This document shows positions 19,871 to 27,169 of a stretch of 64,000 nt of DNA, one piece after another. Origin of the DNA: Mycobacterium sp. Root135 (GTDB lineage Bacteria > Actinomycetota > Actinomycetes > Mycobacteriales > Mycobacteriaceae); contig NZ_LMEZ01000008.1 of NCBI RefSeq assembly GCF_001426545.1, positions 102,320 to 166,319 of the forward strand, given 5' to 3'. Position numbers and translations under genes: made by a program. The stretch's first letter is position 1. Every line of letters starts with the position of its first letter. Below the pieces are notes generated by a model that had not been told where the DNA came from, did not search any database, and saw only the letters and a program-made list of their open reading frames with translations.

Positions 19871-19943
19871 GTCGCGCGCGAGTGGCCACTTGTCGCACGC
19901 TTTCTTGCCCCCTGCGTGTCGTAAGTGGCCACTCGGCGCGTCG
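19871..19943. terminator. Long inverted repeat with two AGTGGCCACT palindromes
   Basis: The arm starting at 19871 (core CGAGTGGCCACTT) pairs with the arm ending at 19943 (core AAGTGGCCACTCG). There are 13 perfect pairs, a small internal loop and a further CACGC/GCGTG stem around a TTTCTTGCCCCCT loop. Each arm is itself palindromic (AGTGGCCACT at 19881-19890 and 19924-19933). It directly follows the operon stop and precedes the Crp gene, so termination is the simplest role; protein binding to the twin palindromes is also possible. Confidence 0.55.
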
Positions 19944-20042
19944 ACTCACCGCTTGGTGCTTTACAAACCCGATCGGCACCGCCACGCTCACAGGCATGTG
20001 CGCGCAATCCGAGAGATGCAACGGCCGTCGCCCGGGGCAGGC

Positions 20043-20744
20043 ATGAAGTCGACTGTCGACCCCGGCAACGTCGAGGACGTCCTCGCCCGCTCCGGAATCG
20101 TCCAGGGAGTCGAGCCCGCCGCGGTCGCCGCCCTGGCCAGCCAACTGCAGCCGGTCGACTTCCCGCGGGGTCACACGATCTTCGTCGAGGGCGAGCCCGG
20201 TGACCGGCTGTACATCATCGTCTCGGGCAAGGTGAAGATCGTCCGCAGTGCGCCCGACGGCCGCGAGAATCTGCTCACCATCCTCGGTCCGTCGGACATG
20301 TTCGGCGAGTTGGCGATCTTCGATCCCGGCCCGCGGACCTCCAGCGTCACCACGGTCACGCAGGTGCGTGCGGTCTCGATGGACCGCGAAGCGCTGCGGA
20401 CCTGGATCTCGGGCCGCCCCGAGATCGCCGAGCAACTGCTGCGCGTGTTGGCCCGACGCCTGCGCCGCACCAACAACAACCTCGGTGACCTCATCTTCAC
20501 CGACGTGCCCGGCCGCGTCGCCAAGCAACTCCTGCAGCTGGTGCAGCGCTTCGGAGCGCAGGAGGGCAACGCACTGCGCGTCACCCACGACCTGACTCAG
20601 GAGGAGATCGCCCAACTGGTCGGGGCGTCGCGCGAGACCGTCAACAAGGCGCTCGCCGATTTCAGCCAACGCGGGTGGATCCGCGTGGAGGGCAAGAGCG
20701 TCCTGATCCTCGATCCTGAGCGTCTCGCCAAGCGCGCCCGCTAA
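20043..20744 (+). CDS. crp: Crp/Fnr-family cAMP-responsive regulator (GlxR type), paralogue
   Basis: A 233-residue global-type regulator that resembles M. tuberculosis Crp (Rv3676) almost throughout: LQPVDFPRGHT, FVEGEPGDRLYIIVSGKVKI, GPSDMFGELAIFDPGPRTSS, RRLRRTNNNL and the HTH LTQEEIAQLVGASRETVNK. The cyclic-nucleotide phosphate cassette and the DNA-recognition helix are intact. ATG 20043 (after GGGGCAGG) gives nine residues more than the M. tuberculosis protein; ATG 20016 is an alternative. Fast-growing mycobacteria are known to carry two Crp copies, and the surroundings do not look like the main crp locus, so this may be the second copy. Adjacent targets are not obvious. Confidence 0.85.
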   Translation: MKSTVDPGNVEDVLARSGIVQGVEPAAVAALASQLQPVDFPRGHTIFVEGEPGDRLYIIVSGKVKIVRSAPDGRENLLTILGPSDMFGELAIFDPGPRTSSVTTVTQVRAVSMDREALRTWISGRPEIAEQLLRVLARRLRRTNNNLGDLIFTDVPGRVAKQLLQLVQRFGAQEGNALRVTHDLTQEEIAQLVGASRETVNKALADFSQRGWIRVEGKSVLILDPERLAKRAR

Positions 20745-20787
20745 CTGGAGCGTTGACGGCTTCGTCTCGATCGGCCATGCTCGAAGT

Positions 20788-20799
20788 TACTGGTGAGTA
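20788..20799. promoter_or_regulatory. Inverted repeat TACTGGTGAGTA upstream of hydrolase
   Basis: TACT-GGTG-AGTA has 4-bp inverted arms and lies 43 bp before the hydrolase start. A sister site, TACCGGTGGGTA (21783-21794), lies before the reductase/desaturase operon. A shared regulator is inferred. Confidence 0.4.
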
Positions 20800-20842
20800 G
20801 TGTCCAGAACCCAGAGATCGAACCGAGACGGAGAGATCGACC

Positions 20843-21748
20843 ATGAATGACGTCAAGTTCCTCGACCTGCACGGCGAACGAGTTGCCTACCGAGACGAGG
20901 GCAGCGGCGAGGTCCTGCTCCTGATCCACGGCATGGCAGGCAGCTCCGACGCCTGGCGCGAACTGATTCCGCGCCTGTCCAAGCACTATCGCGTGGTGGC
21001 GCCCGACATGCTCGGCCACGGGCAGACGGCGAAACCCCGCGGCGACTACTCCCTCGGCGCGTTCGCCGTGTCGCTGCGCGACCTCCTCGACGAGCTGGGC
21101 ATCGCCCAGGCGACGATCGTCGGCCATTCCCTCGGCGGCGGAGTGGCGATGCAGTTCCTGTATCAGCATCCCGACTACTGCGAACGCCTCATCCTGATCA
21201 GCAGCGGTGGGCTGGGCACGGACGTCGGCTTCATTCTGCGGCTGCTGTCGGCGCCGGGAGCGGAGTTCGTGCTGCCCGTCATCGCGCCGACGCCAGTTCT
21301 CAAGGTGGGCAACAAGATCGGGTCGTGGTTCACCTCTGCCGGGATGAAGAACCCGCGGGCGAGTGAGATCTGGCGGGCCTACTCGTCGTTCTCGGATCGC
21401 CCGACGCGCGACGCCTTCCTGCGCACCCTGCGGTCGGTCGTCGACTACCGCGGCCAGGCGGTCAGCGCGATCAACCGCCTGCACGTCCGGTCCGAACTGC
21501 CGACGCTGGCCATCTGGGGCGAGGACGACCAGATCATCCCCGTCGAGCACGGCCACGCGGCCATGGCGGCCCGTCCCGGTGGTCGGCTCGAGGTGTTGCC
21601 CGGCGTCGGGCACTTCGCGCACGTCGAGGCGCCGAACGAAGTGGCCGAGATCATCGACGACTTCATGCGGTCGACGAAGCACGACACGGGCGTGGAGGTG
21701 GAGGTCGAGGCCGTGACTCCGCCGACTATTACGGATTCCGGCAAATAG
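20843..21748 (+). CDS. Alpha/beta hydrolase
   Basis: A 301-residue alpha/beta-hydrolase-fold enzyme with oxyanion motif HGMAGS (29-34), nucleophile Ser96 in GHSLGGG, an acidic residue in IWGEDDQIIP and the catalytic histidine in GVGHFAHVEAP. A lid region (about 130-190) suggests a hydrophobic substrate, such as an ester or a lipid-like molecule. ATG 20843 has GGAGAGA upstream. It sits 109 bp before the reductase/desaturase pair and shares a similar inverted repeat, so a link to lipid metabolism is plausible. The substrate is unknown. Confidence 0.85.
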   Translation: MNDVKFLDLHGERVAYRDEGSGEVLLLIHGMAGSSDAWRELIPRLSKHYRVVAPDMLGHGQTAKPRGDYSLGAFAVSLRDLLDELGIAQATIVGHSLGGGVAMQFLYQHPDYCERLILISSGGLGTDVGFILRLLSAPGAEFVLPVIAPTPVLKVGNKIGSWFTSAGMKNPRASEIWRAYSSFSDRPTRDAFLRTLRSVVDYRGQAVSAINRLHVRSELPTLAIWGEDDQIIPVEHGHAAMAARPGGRLEVLPGVGHFAHVEAPNEVAEIIDDFMRSTKHDTGVEVEVEAVTPPTITDSGK

Positions 21749-21782
21749 CCCCCTAGTTCGCCTCAGTCGGGTTGACTTTGGT

Positions 21783-21794
21783 TACCGGTGGGTA
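21783..21794. promoter_or_regulatory. Inverted repeat TACCGGTGGGTA upstream of reductase/desaturase operon
   Basis: TACC-GGTG-GGTA differs from the site at 20788-20799 by a matched pair of changes that keeps the symmetry (T/A to C/G). It follows a -35-like TTGACT (21772-21777). It is a candidate operator for a fatty-acid-responsive regulator; no such regulator gene is adjacent. Confidence 0.4.
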
Positions 21795-21857
21795 TTGGGT
21801 GTACATGTGTTCACCAATTGAGCGCCGCTCTCCCGTCAACGGATCCCGAGGTGCACG

Positions 21858-22994
21858 ATGAGCCCGAGTTTGCGCGACCTGGTCCGCTGGACCGAAAAGC
21901 CCGCCCGCAACGTGGAGGCGGGCACCGGGTCGCCGACGAACCTACTCCGCGGCCTCGCGGCGCGGGCGACGACACCGCTGCTGCCCGACGACTACCTGAC
22001 GCTGCTCAACCCGCTGTGGTCGGCGCGAGAGCTCCGCGGTGAAGTCGTTGACGTGCAGAAGGAAACCGAGGACACCGCGACCGTGTCCATCAGGCCGGGC
22101 TGGGGCTTCTCCGGCGAGTACCAACCCGGTCAGTACGTCGGCATCGGCCTGAGCATCGACGGCAAATGGCACTGGCGGTCCTACTCGTTGACGTCGGTTC
22201 CGGTCCGCGACAAGAAGCTCATCTCCATCACGGTCAAGGCCACGCCGGAGGGGTTTCTGTCGACGCACTTGGTGAACGGTGTGCAACCCGGAACGATCGT
22301 TCGCCTGGCGTCACCCAAGGGCGACTTCGCCCTGCCGGATCCGCCGCCGGCGAAGATGCTGCTGGTGACCGCGGGCAGCGGGATCACCCCCGTCATGGCG
22401 ATGCTGCGGTCCATGAACCAGCGAGGGCAGACCTCCGACGTCGTCCACATCCACTCGGCCCCCTCGGCAAAGGACGTCATCTTCCACGACGAACTGCAAG
22501 AACTGAACCGCGGTGAGTGGCCGTACGAGTTGCTGCTCCAGCTCACCGCGGACATGGGTCACCTCGACTTCGAGGCCGAGCTCGAGCGGCTGGTTCCGGA
22601 CTGGAAGGACCGACCCACCTGGGCATGCGGGCCACCCGCGATGCTCGACACGCTCGAGAAGGTGTGGGCCGACGGCGGAGTGCCGGAAGACCGCCTGCAC
22701 ATGGAACGGTTCGTCATCGCGCGCACCGACAAGGGTGGCGAGGGCGGCACGGTGACCTTCGCGATCTCCGACAAGACGATCGAAGTCGACGGCGCCACCT
22801 CGCTTTTGGAGGCCGGCGAGAAGCTCGGCATTCAGATGCCGTTCGGCTGTCGGATGGGCATCTGCCAAACCTGTGTCCTGCCACTGGAATCCGGGCACGT
22901 CCGCGACTTCCGGTCGGGTAGTGAACACGGCGAGGGCGATCGAATTCAGACGTGCATCTCCGCGGCATCCGGCGACTGCACCCTCAACATCTAG
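21858..22994 (+). CDS. Ferredoxin reductase for acyl-CoA desaturase (Rv3230c-like)
   Basis: A 378-residue FNR-type reductase with an FAD-binding barrel (QYVGIGLSIDGKWHWRSYSLTS), NADPH domain (TAGSGITPVMAMLRSM) and a C-terminal plant-type [2Fe-2S] ferredoxin domain with Cys331, Cys336, Cys339 and Cys366. It transfers NADPH electrons to the membrane desaturase encoded 8 bp downstream, the same arrangement as Rv3230c-desA3. ATG 21858 has GAGGTG upstream. The stearoyl-CoA delta-9 desaturation role is taken from the M. tuberculosis pair. Confidence 0.9.
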   Translation: MSPSLRDLVRWTEKPARNVEAGTGSPTNLLRGLAARATTPLLPDDYLTLLNPLWSARELRGEVVDVQKETEDTATVSIRPGWGFSGEYQPGQYVGIGLSIDGKWHWRSYSLTSVPVRDKKLISITVKATPEGFLSTHLVNGVQPGTIVRLASPKGDFALPDPPPAKMLLVTAGSGITPVMAMLRSMNQRGQTSDVVHIHSAPSAKDVIFHDELQELNRGEWPYELLLQLTADMGHLDFEAELERLVPDWKDRPTWACGPPAMLDTLEKVWADGGVPEDRLHMERFVIARTDKGGEGGTVTFAISDKTIEVDGATSLLEAGEKLGIQMPFGCRMGICQTCVLPLESGHVRDFRSGSEHGEGDRIQTCISAASGDCTLNI

Positions 22995-23002
22995 GAGTCG
23001 AC

Positions 23003-24238
23003 ATGGCAATCAGCGACATCAAGGAATACGCCCACCTCAGCCCCGAGGACGTCGAAGAACTCGGACGCGAGCTCGACGCGATCAGGGCCGACATCGAGGA
23101 GTCGCGCGGCGCACGCGACGCCCAGTACATCCGCAAGACCATCCAGCTGCAGCGAGGATTGGCCGCGTTCGGCCGAATCGCACTCTTCGCGAGCCGCGAC
23201 AAGCTCGCCTGGACCGCGGGCACCGCCGCGCTCGCCACCGCGAAGATCATCGAGAACATGGAGTTGGGCCACAACATCACCCACGGGCAGTGGGATTGGA
23301 TGAACGACCCGGAGATTCACTCCACCGAATGGGAGTGGGACACCACCTCGCCCACTCAGCATTGGAAGAAGTCGCACAACTTCATCCACCACAAGTACAC
23401 CAACATCGTCGGCCTGGACGACGACATCGGTTACGGCATCATGCGTCTCACGCGCGATCAGCGCTGGGAGAAGTGGATGATCGGCAACCCGATCTACAAC
23501 ATTCTGCTGGGAACGCTCTTCGAGTGGGGCGTGGCGCTGCACGGGGTCGAGACGACCAAGTGGCGCAAGGGCGAGAAGTCGATGGCCGAGGTGCGCAAGG
23601 ACCTCAAGATCATCGGCAAGAAGGTCGGCAAGCAGGTCGGCAAGGACTACGTCGTGTTCCCGGCGCTGACCGGGCCGGCGTGGAAGCACACCCTCGGCGC
23701 CAACGCGGTGGCGAACCTGATCCGCAACTACTGGTCGTACATGGTGATCTTCTGCGGCCACTTCCCCGACGGCGCAGAGAAGTTCACGCAGGAGGAGTAC
23801 GAGAACGAGACGCAGGCCGAGTGGTACCTGCGCCAGATGCTCGGGTCGGCGAACTTCAAGGCCGGTCCGGTGATGGCCTTCATGAGCGGCAACCTCTGCT
23901 ACCAGATCGAGCACCACATGTTCCCCGATCTGCCCAGCAACCGGTACGCGGAGATCTCCGAACGAGTTCAGGCGCTGTGTGAGAAGTACGACCTGCCCTA
24001 TACGACCGGTCCGCTGTTGCGGCAGTACGGCCAGTCGTTCTGGACGATCCTGAAACTCGCACTGCCCAACAGGTTCCTGAAGGGCACGCCCGACGACGCC
24101 CCGGAGACCAACTCCGAGTTGAAGTTCCGGATTCGCGGAGGCATGCGCGACACCTTCGGGATCGATCCGGAGACCGGCCGGCGGCGTGGCCTGCGGACGG
24201 CGCTGCGCGAGATGCAGAAGGACACGGTGGCGGCCTAA
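23003..24238 (+). CDS. desA3: Membrane acyl-CoA delta-9 desaturase (DesA3-like)
   Basis: A 411-residue di-iron integral membrane desaturase. Three histidine boxes are complete: HNITH (90-94), HNFIHH (125-130) and QIEHH (301-305). The C-terminal tail with DDAPETNSE and GRRRGLRTALR resembles M. tuberculosis DesA3, which makes oleoyl-CoA from stearoyl-CoA. ATG 23003 follows CTAGGAG. It is co-transcribed with its electron-transfer reductase. A second desaturase/reductase pair lies at 32210-34481. Membrane location is expected. Confidence 0.9.
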   Translation: MAISDIKEYAHLSPEDVEELGRELDAIRADIEESRGARDAQYIRKTIQLQRGLAAFGRIALFASRDKLAWTAGTAALATAKIIENMELGHNITHGQWDWMNDPEIHSTEWEWDTTSPTQHWKKSHNFIHHKYTNIVGLDDDIGYGIMRLTRDQRWEKWMIGNPIYNILLGTLFEWGVALHGVETTKWRKGEKSMAEVRKDLKIIGKKVGKQVGKDYVVFPALTGPAWKHTLGANAVANLIRNYWSYMVIFCGHFPDGAEKFTQEEYENETQAEWYLRQMLGSANFKAGPVMAFMSGNLCYQIEHHMFPDLPSNRYAEISERVQALCEKYDLPYTTGPLLRQYGQSFWTILKLALPNRFLKGTPDDAPETNSELKFRIRGGMRDTFGIDPETGRRRGLRTALREMQKDTVAA

Positions 24239-24267
24239 GCCACGAATGGATGAGGTGGCGGCTTAGT

Positions 24268-24332
24268 CCCGACACCGACAACGACGACGATCGGCCCCGG
24301 CGACGCTGCCGGGGTCGATCGTCGTGTCGGGG
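24268..24332. terminator. GC-rich stem-loop between convergent genes
   Basis: CCCGACAC pairs with GTGTCGGG, CGACGATCG with CGATCGTCG, and CCCCGGC with GCCGGGG around a GACGCT loop, with one bulge on the left arm. It lies between the desaturase stop (24238) and the stop of the convergent small membrane protein (24337), so it can terminate both. Confidence 0.7.
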
Positions 24333-24336
24333 GGTA

Positions 24337-24618
24337 CTACCGGGTGCGGGTGGAACTGCGGTTGCCGACCCGGCTCCAGACCAGGATCACGATGACCGCG
24401 CCGATGATCGACCCGATGATTCCGGCGGGCTGCAGGAAGCCCTGGGCGGCGTCCTTGCCGAAGAGCAGGTAGCCGAGGAAGCCGCCGACGAACGAGCCGA
24501 CGATGCCGAGAACGATGGTCATGACGACGGACATGCTCTGCTTGCCGGGGATGAGCAGCCGGGCAACGGCTCCGGCGATGAGTCCGACGACGATGATGCT
24601 GACGATGAGTCCAAGCAT
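24337..24618 (-). CDS. GlsB/YeaQ/YmgE-family small membrane protein
   Basis: A 93-residue protein with three hydrophobic helices rich in glycine (GLIVSIIVVGLIAGAVARLL, GIVGSFVGGFLGYLLFG, GIIGSIIGAVIVILV), the pattern of the transglycosylase-associated/YeaQ family, often induced by stress. ATG 24618 is preceded by GGAAAGG; the longer frame has no ribosome site. Its leader holds a short GNRA-loop hairpin, and upstream lie twin CCCTAGGG palindromes. The molecular role of the family is not established. Confidence 0.85.
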   Translation of the reverse strand: MLGLIVSIIVVGLIAGAVARLLIPGKQSMSVVMTIVLGIVGSFVGGFLGYLLFGKDAAQGFLQPAGIIGSIIGAVIVILVWSRVGNRSSTRTR

Positions 24619-24637
24619 GGTGTGAGCCTTTCCGATT

Positions 24638-24653
24638 GGTGCCTTGCGGCACC
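24638..24653 (-). promoter_or_regulatory. GNRA-loop hairpin in leader of the GlsB-like gene
   Basis: Read on the minus strand the RNA is GGUGCC-GCAA-GGCACC, a perfect 6-bp stem closed by a GCAA tetraloop. It ends about 10 nt before the GGAAAGG ribosome site. It could stabilise the message or modulate initiation. Confidence 0.4.
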
Positions 24654-24702
24654 CGTTACCGGGAGGTCGGGCGATTGCTCGACGCTGACACCAGTTCACT
24701 CC

Positions 24703-24732
24703 CCCTAGGGCTCCTCCACCACACCCCTAGGG
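24703..24732. promoter_or_regulatory. Twin CCCTAGGG palindromes upstream of the GlsB-like gene
   Basis: Perfect CCCTAGGG palindromes at 24703-24710 and 24725-24732 have centres 22 bp apart, two DNA turns. They lie 85-114 bp before the GlsB-like start, in a position for regulator binding. The protein that would bind is unknown. Confidence 0.4.
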
Positions 24733-24746
24733 AGGTAATTCCACCG

Positions 24747-25508
24747 CTAGGTGATGGTGACGCCGCCGTCGACGACGATCGTCTGCCCGGTGACGTAACC
24801 CGCGGCCGGTGACGCCAACCAGACCAGCGTCGCGGCCAGCTCCGCGGGGTCGCCCATCCGCGGCAGCACGAACCTGGCACTCAACGACTCGAGATAGCCG
24901 GGCTTGTACTCGTCGGTCATCTCCGACTTGAAGAAGCCCGGCGCAATGGCGTTGACCCTGATGCCCTTGCGAGATCCCCACTGCTGGGCCAAGTCTCGGG
25001 TCAACCCGACGATTGCCGCCTTGCTCGCACTGTAGGCGGCCTGCGGGAGACCGGCGGTCGTCAGTCCGAGGATGCTCGCGATGTTGACGATCGAACTGCC
25101 CGGCTCCATGACCCTGCCGCACGCCTGAGCCGCCCAGTACGAGCCGTGCAGGTTGACGTCGACGACGGCCCGGAACTCCTCGGGTGTCTCGCGGGTGGCG
25201 GGTACCGCAGTGCCGATGCCCGCGTTGTTCACCAGCACGTCGACGCGGCCGAACTCCGCCATGGCGCGGTCGACCATTGCCTGGCATTGCTCGGGATCGG
25301 TGACGTCGGTCTGAACCGTCACCGCCCGCCTCCCCGCCGCAGTCACCAAGTCGGCTGTGGCGCCGAGCTTTTCGGTACGCCTCGCGGCCAGCACCACGTC
25401 GGCCCCGGCCTGGGCGCACGCCTGCGCGAACGCGACCCCGAGTCCCGACGATGCGCCGGTGACGATCGCGACCTTGCCCTCGAGGCTGAACATTTCCATC
25501 AGGTTCAC
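24747..25508 (-). CDS. SDR-family NAD(P)-dependent oxidoreductase
   Basis: A 253-residue classical short-chain dehydrogenase: cofactor motif TGASSGLG (17-24), NNAG at about 94-97 and the catalytic triad Ser145, Tyr159 and Lys163 (YSASK). The Asp/Arg pattern after the second strand (LAARRTEKL) slightly favours NADP(H). GTG 25508 lies just after the acyl-CoA dehydrogenase stop; ATG 25499 is a close alternative. It forms an operon with that dehydrogenase and probably oxidises a hydroxyacyl-type or alcohol intermediate. The substrate is not known. Confidence 0.85.
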   Translation of the reverse strand: MNLMEMFSLEGKVAIVTGASSGLGVAFAQACAQAGADVVLAARRTEKLGATADLVTAAGRRAVTVQTDVTDPEQCQAMVDRAMAEFGRVDVLVNNAGIGTAVPATRETPEEFRAVVDVNLHGSYWAAQACGRVMEPGSSIVNIASILGLTTAGLPQAAYSASKAAIVGLTRDLAQQWGSRKGIRVNAIAPGFFKSEMTDEYKPGYLESLSARFVLPRMGDPAELAATLVWLASPAAGYVTGQTIVVDGGVTIT

Positions 25509-25509
25509 G

Positions 25510-26667
25510 TCAGAGTCCCATGTTCTTGGCGATGATCAACTTCATCACTTCGCTGGTGCCGCCGTAGATACGGTTGACCCGGCTGTCGGCGTACAGCCGG
25601 GCGACGGGGTATTCGGTGATATAGCCGTAGCCGCCGTGCAATTGGAGGCAGCGGTCGATCACGCGGGAGGCGATCTCGGTGCAGAACAGCTTGGCGGAGG
25701 CGGCGTCGGCGGCGGTCAGTTCATCCCTGTCGATGGCCTCGAGCGCGCGGTCGACCACGGCCTCGCTCGCGTCGACGTCGGCCTGGCACGCGGCCAGCTC
25801 GAACTTGGTGTTCTGAAAGCTGGCGACCGGCTGGTTGAACACCGTGCGGTCCTGGGTGTACCTCTTCGCGAACTGCACGGCGGCCTTCGCCTGGGCGTAC
25901 GCGTTGACGGCGATTCCGAGCCGCTCCCTCGGCAGGTTGTTGCCGAGGTAGGAGAAGCCGCGGTTCTCCTCGCCGAGCAAATCCTCGACCGGCACCATGA
26001 CGTCGGTGAAGTTCAGCTCGGCCGTGTCGGACACCTTCAGCCCGAGCTTGTCGAGTTTGCGGCCCACCGAGTAGCCCGGGAGCGTCGTGTCGACGATCAG
26101 CAGGGACAGGCCGTGGCGGCGGTCGTCGTCGCGCGGCGGTGCGGTGCGCGCCGCCACGATCATGCGGTCGGCGTGCACACCGCCGGTGATGAACGTCTTG
26201 GCGCCGTTGAGCACGTAGTGCTTGCCGTCGTCGGTCAGCTTGGCGGTGGTGCGCATGCCGGCAAGGTCGGATCCCGTTCCCGGCTCGGTCATCGCGATGG
26301 CGAACATCAGGTCGCCGCTGACGAATCCGGGTAGCCAGCGCTGCTTCTGCTCCTCCGTGGCGTAGGACTGGAGGTAGGGAAGGCACAGGGTGACGTGAGC
26401 GCCGGAGGCGCCGAACGCCACGGCGGCGCGGTTGGTCTCCTCGGACAGGACGGCCTGGAACTTGTAGGACTCGATGCCCGCCCCGCCGTACTCCTCGGCG
26501 ACCTCGATGCCGAAGACGCCAAGCTCGCCGAGCTTGTTGTAGAACTCACGGGGCACGATGCCTGCGGTACACCAGTCGTCGTACACCGGCACGACTTCGG
26601 ATTCGATGAAGTCCCTGATGGTCTTCCGGAACGCTTCGTGGTCGTCGTCGTAGACGGTTCTGAGCAT
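25510..26667 (-). CDS. Acyl-CoA dehydrogenase (LCAD-like)
   Basis: A 385-residue flavoenzyme that introduces the alpha-beta double bond into acyl-CoA. FAD-contacting motifs MTEPGTGSDLAG (126-137) and GAKTFITGG are present. At the usual MCAD base position the sequence reads YGGTSEVMK, so the C-terminal Glu is Gly; the base is instead likely Glu248 in LPRERLGIA, as in long-chain and isovaleryl-type enzymes. It is followed within 2 bp by an SDR gene. It starts divergently from the 26769 gene. Substrate chain length is not assignable. Confidence 0.88.
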   Translation of the reverse strand: MLRTVYDDDHEAFRKTIRDFIESEVVPVYDDWCTAGIVPREFYNKLGELGVFGIEVAEEYGGAGIESYKFQAVLSEETNRAAVAFGASGAHVTLCLPYLQSYATEEQKQRWLPGFVSGDLMFAIAMTEPGTGSDLAGMRTTAKLTDDGKHYVLNGAKTFITGGVHADRMIVAARTAPPRDDDRRHGLSLLIVDTTLPGYSVGRKLDKLGLKVSDTAELNFTDVMVPVEDLLGEENRGFSYLGNNLPRERLGIAVNAYAQAKAAVQFAKRYTQDRTVFNQPVASFQNTKFELAACQADVDASEAVVDRALEAIDRDELTAADAASAKLFCTEIASRVIDRCLQLHGGYGYITEYPVARLYADSRVNRIYGGTSEVMKLIIAKNMGL

Positions 26668-26756
26668 GGTTGATTTCTACCCTCTCCGCTGCTCACCACC
26701 GAATCCGCCTTCCGAAGTCATCGCGAGAAAGCCCGTGCGACGTCGGCGTTTGGCAG

Positions 26757-26762
26757 TAAACT
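26757..26762 (+). promoter_or_regulatory. -10 box of a probable leaderless transcript
   Basis: TAAACT ends 6 nt before ATG 26769, so transcription would begin at or next to the A of the ATG. No ribosome site precedes the ATG. This fits the leaderless mRNA architecture common in mycobacteria. Confidence 0.55.
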
Positions 26763-26768
26763 CCGATC

Positions 26769-27158
26769 ATGCAACCGCCGGTACCGATGAGTGGGGTCGG
26801 GGCTGGCGGCTGGGTGTTCACCATCGCGTCGATCCTGGCGTTTCTTGCCGCAGGTGTCGCGATGCGGACGGGGCGCCGGCTGCTCCGCAGATCCACGCCC
26901 GAGCTCGTCGTGCTGTTGAACCAGTCGGCAGCCTTCTACAGTCGCTGGCCGGAAGACCGGTTGGCGTCGGTTCCCGACGTCGAACTTGCCGATGAGATCG
27001 CCAGATGTAGGCGCGTGGTCGAGCTGTTGGAGACGCGGCAGGGCGCCGCCACGGGTGCAGCACGTGGCGTAGTCGACGGTCTGCAAGCGTGGATTGCACT
27101 GCTGGGCAAGCGAATCGATCAACCGGCGAGCTTGCCCTCCGGCGCGGCATTCGCCTAG
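26769..27158 (+). CDS. Hypothetical single-pass membrane protein
   Basis: 129 residues that I do not recognise. Residues about 13-31 (GGWVFTIASILAFLAAGVA) form one hydrophobic helix; the remainder is soluble, helical and charged (DVELADEIARCRRVVELLETR), probably cytoplasmic. The gene appears leaderless (TAAACT box 6 nt before ATG). It ends 12 bp before the FMN monooxygenase gene, so the two may share a transcript. Confidence 0.65.
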   Translation: MQPPVPMSGVGAGGWVFTIASILAFLAAGVAMRTGRRLLRRSTPELVVLLNQSAAFYSRWPEDRLASVPDVELADEIARCRRVVELLETRQGAATGAARGVVDGLQAWIALLGKRIDQPASLPSGAAFA

Positions 27159-27169
27159 CGTCAGGCTCG

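Noticed and set aside
21795..21818. Crp site before the reductase gene (GTGTACATGTGTTCACC)
   Set aside because: Only one half matches TCACA well; the other half is poor, so it is not called.
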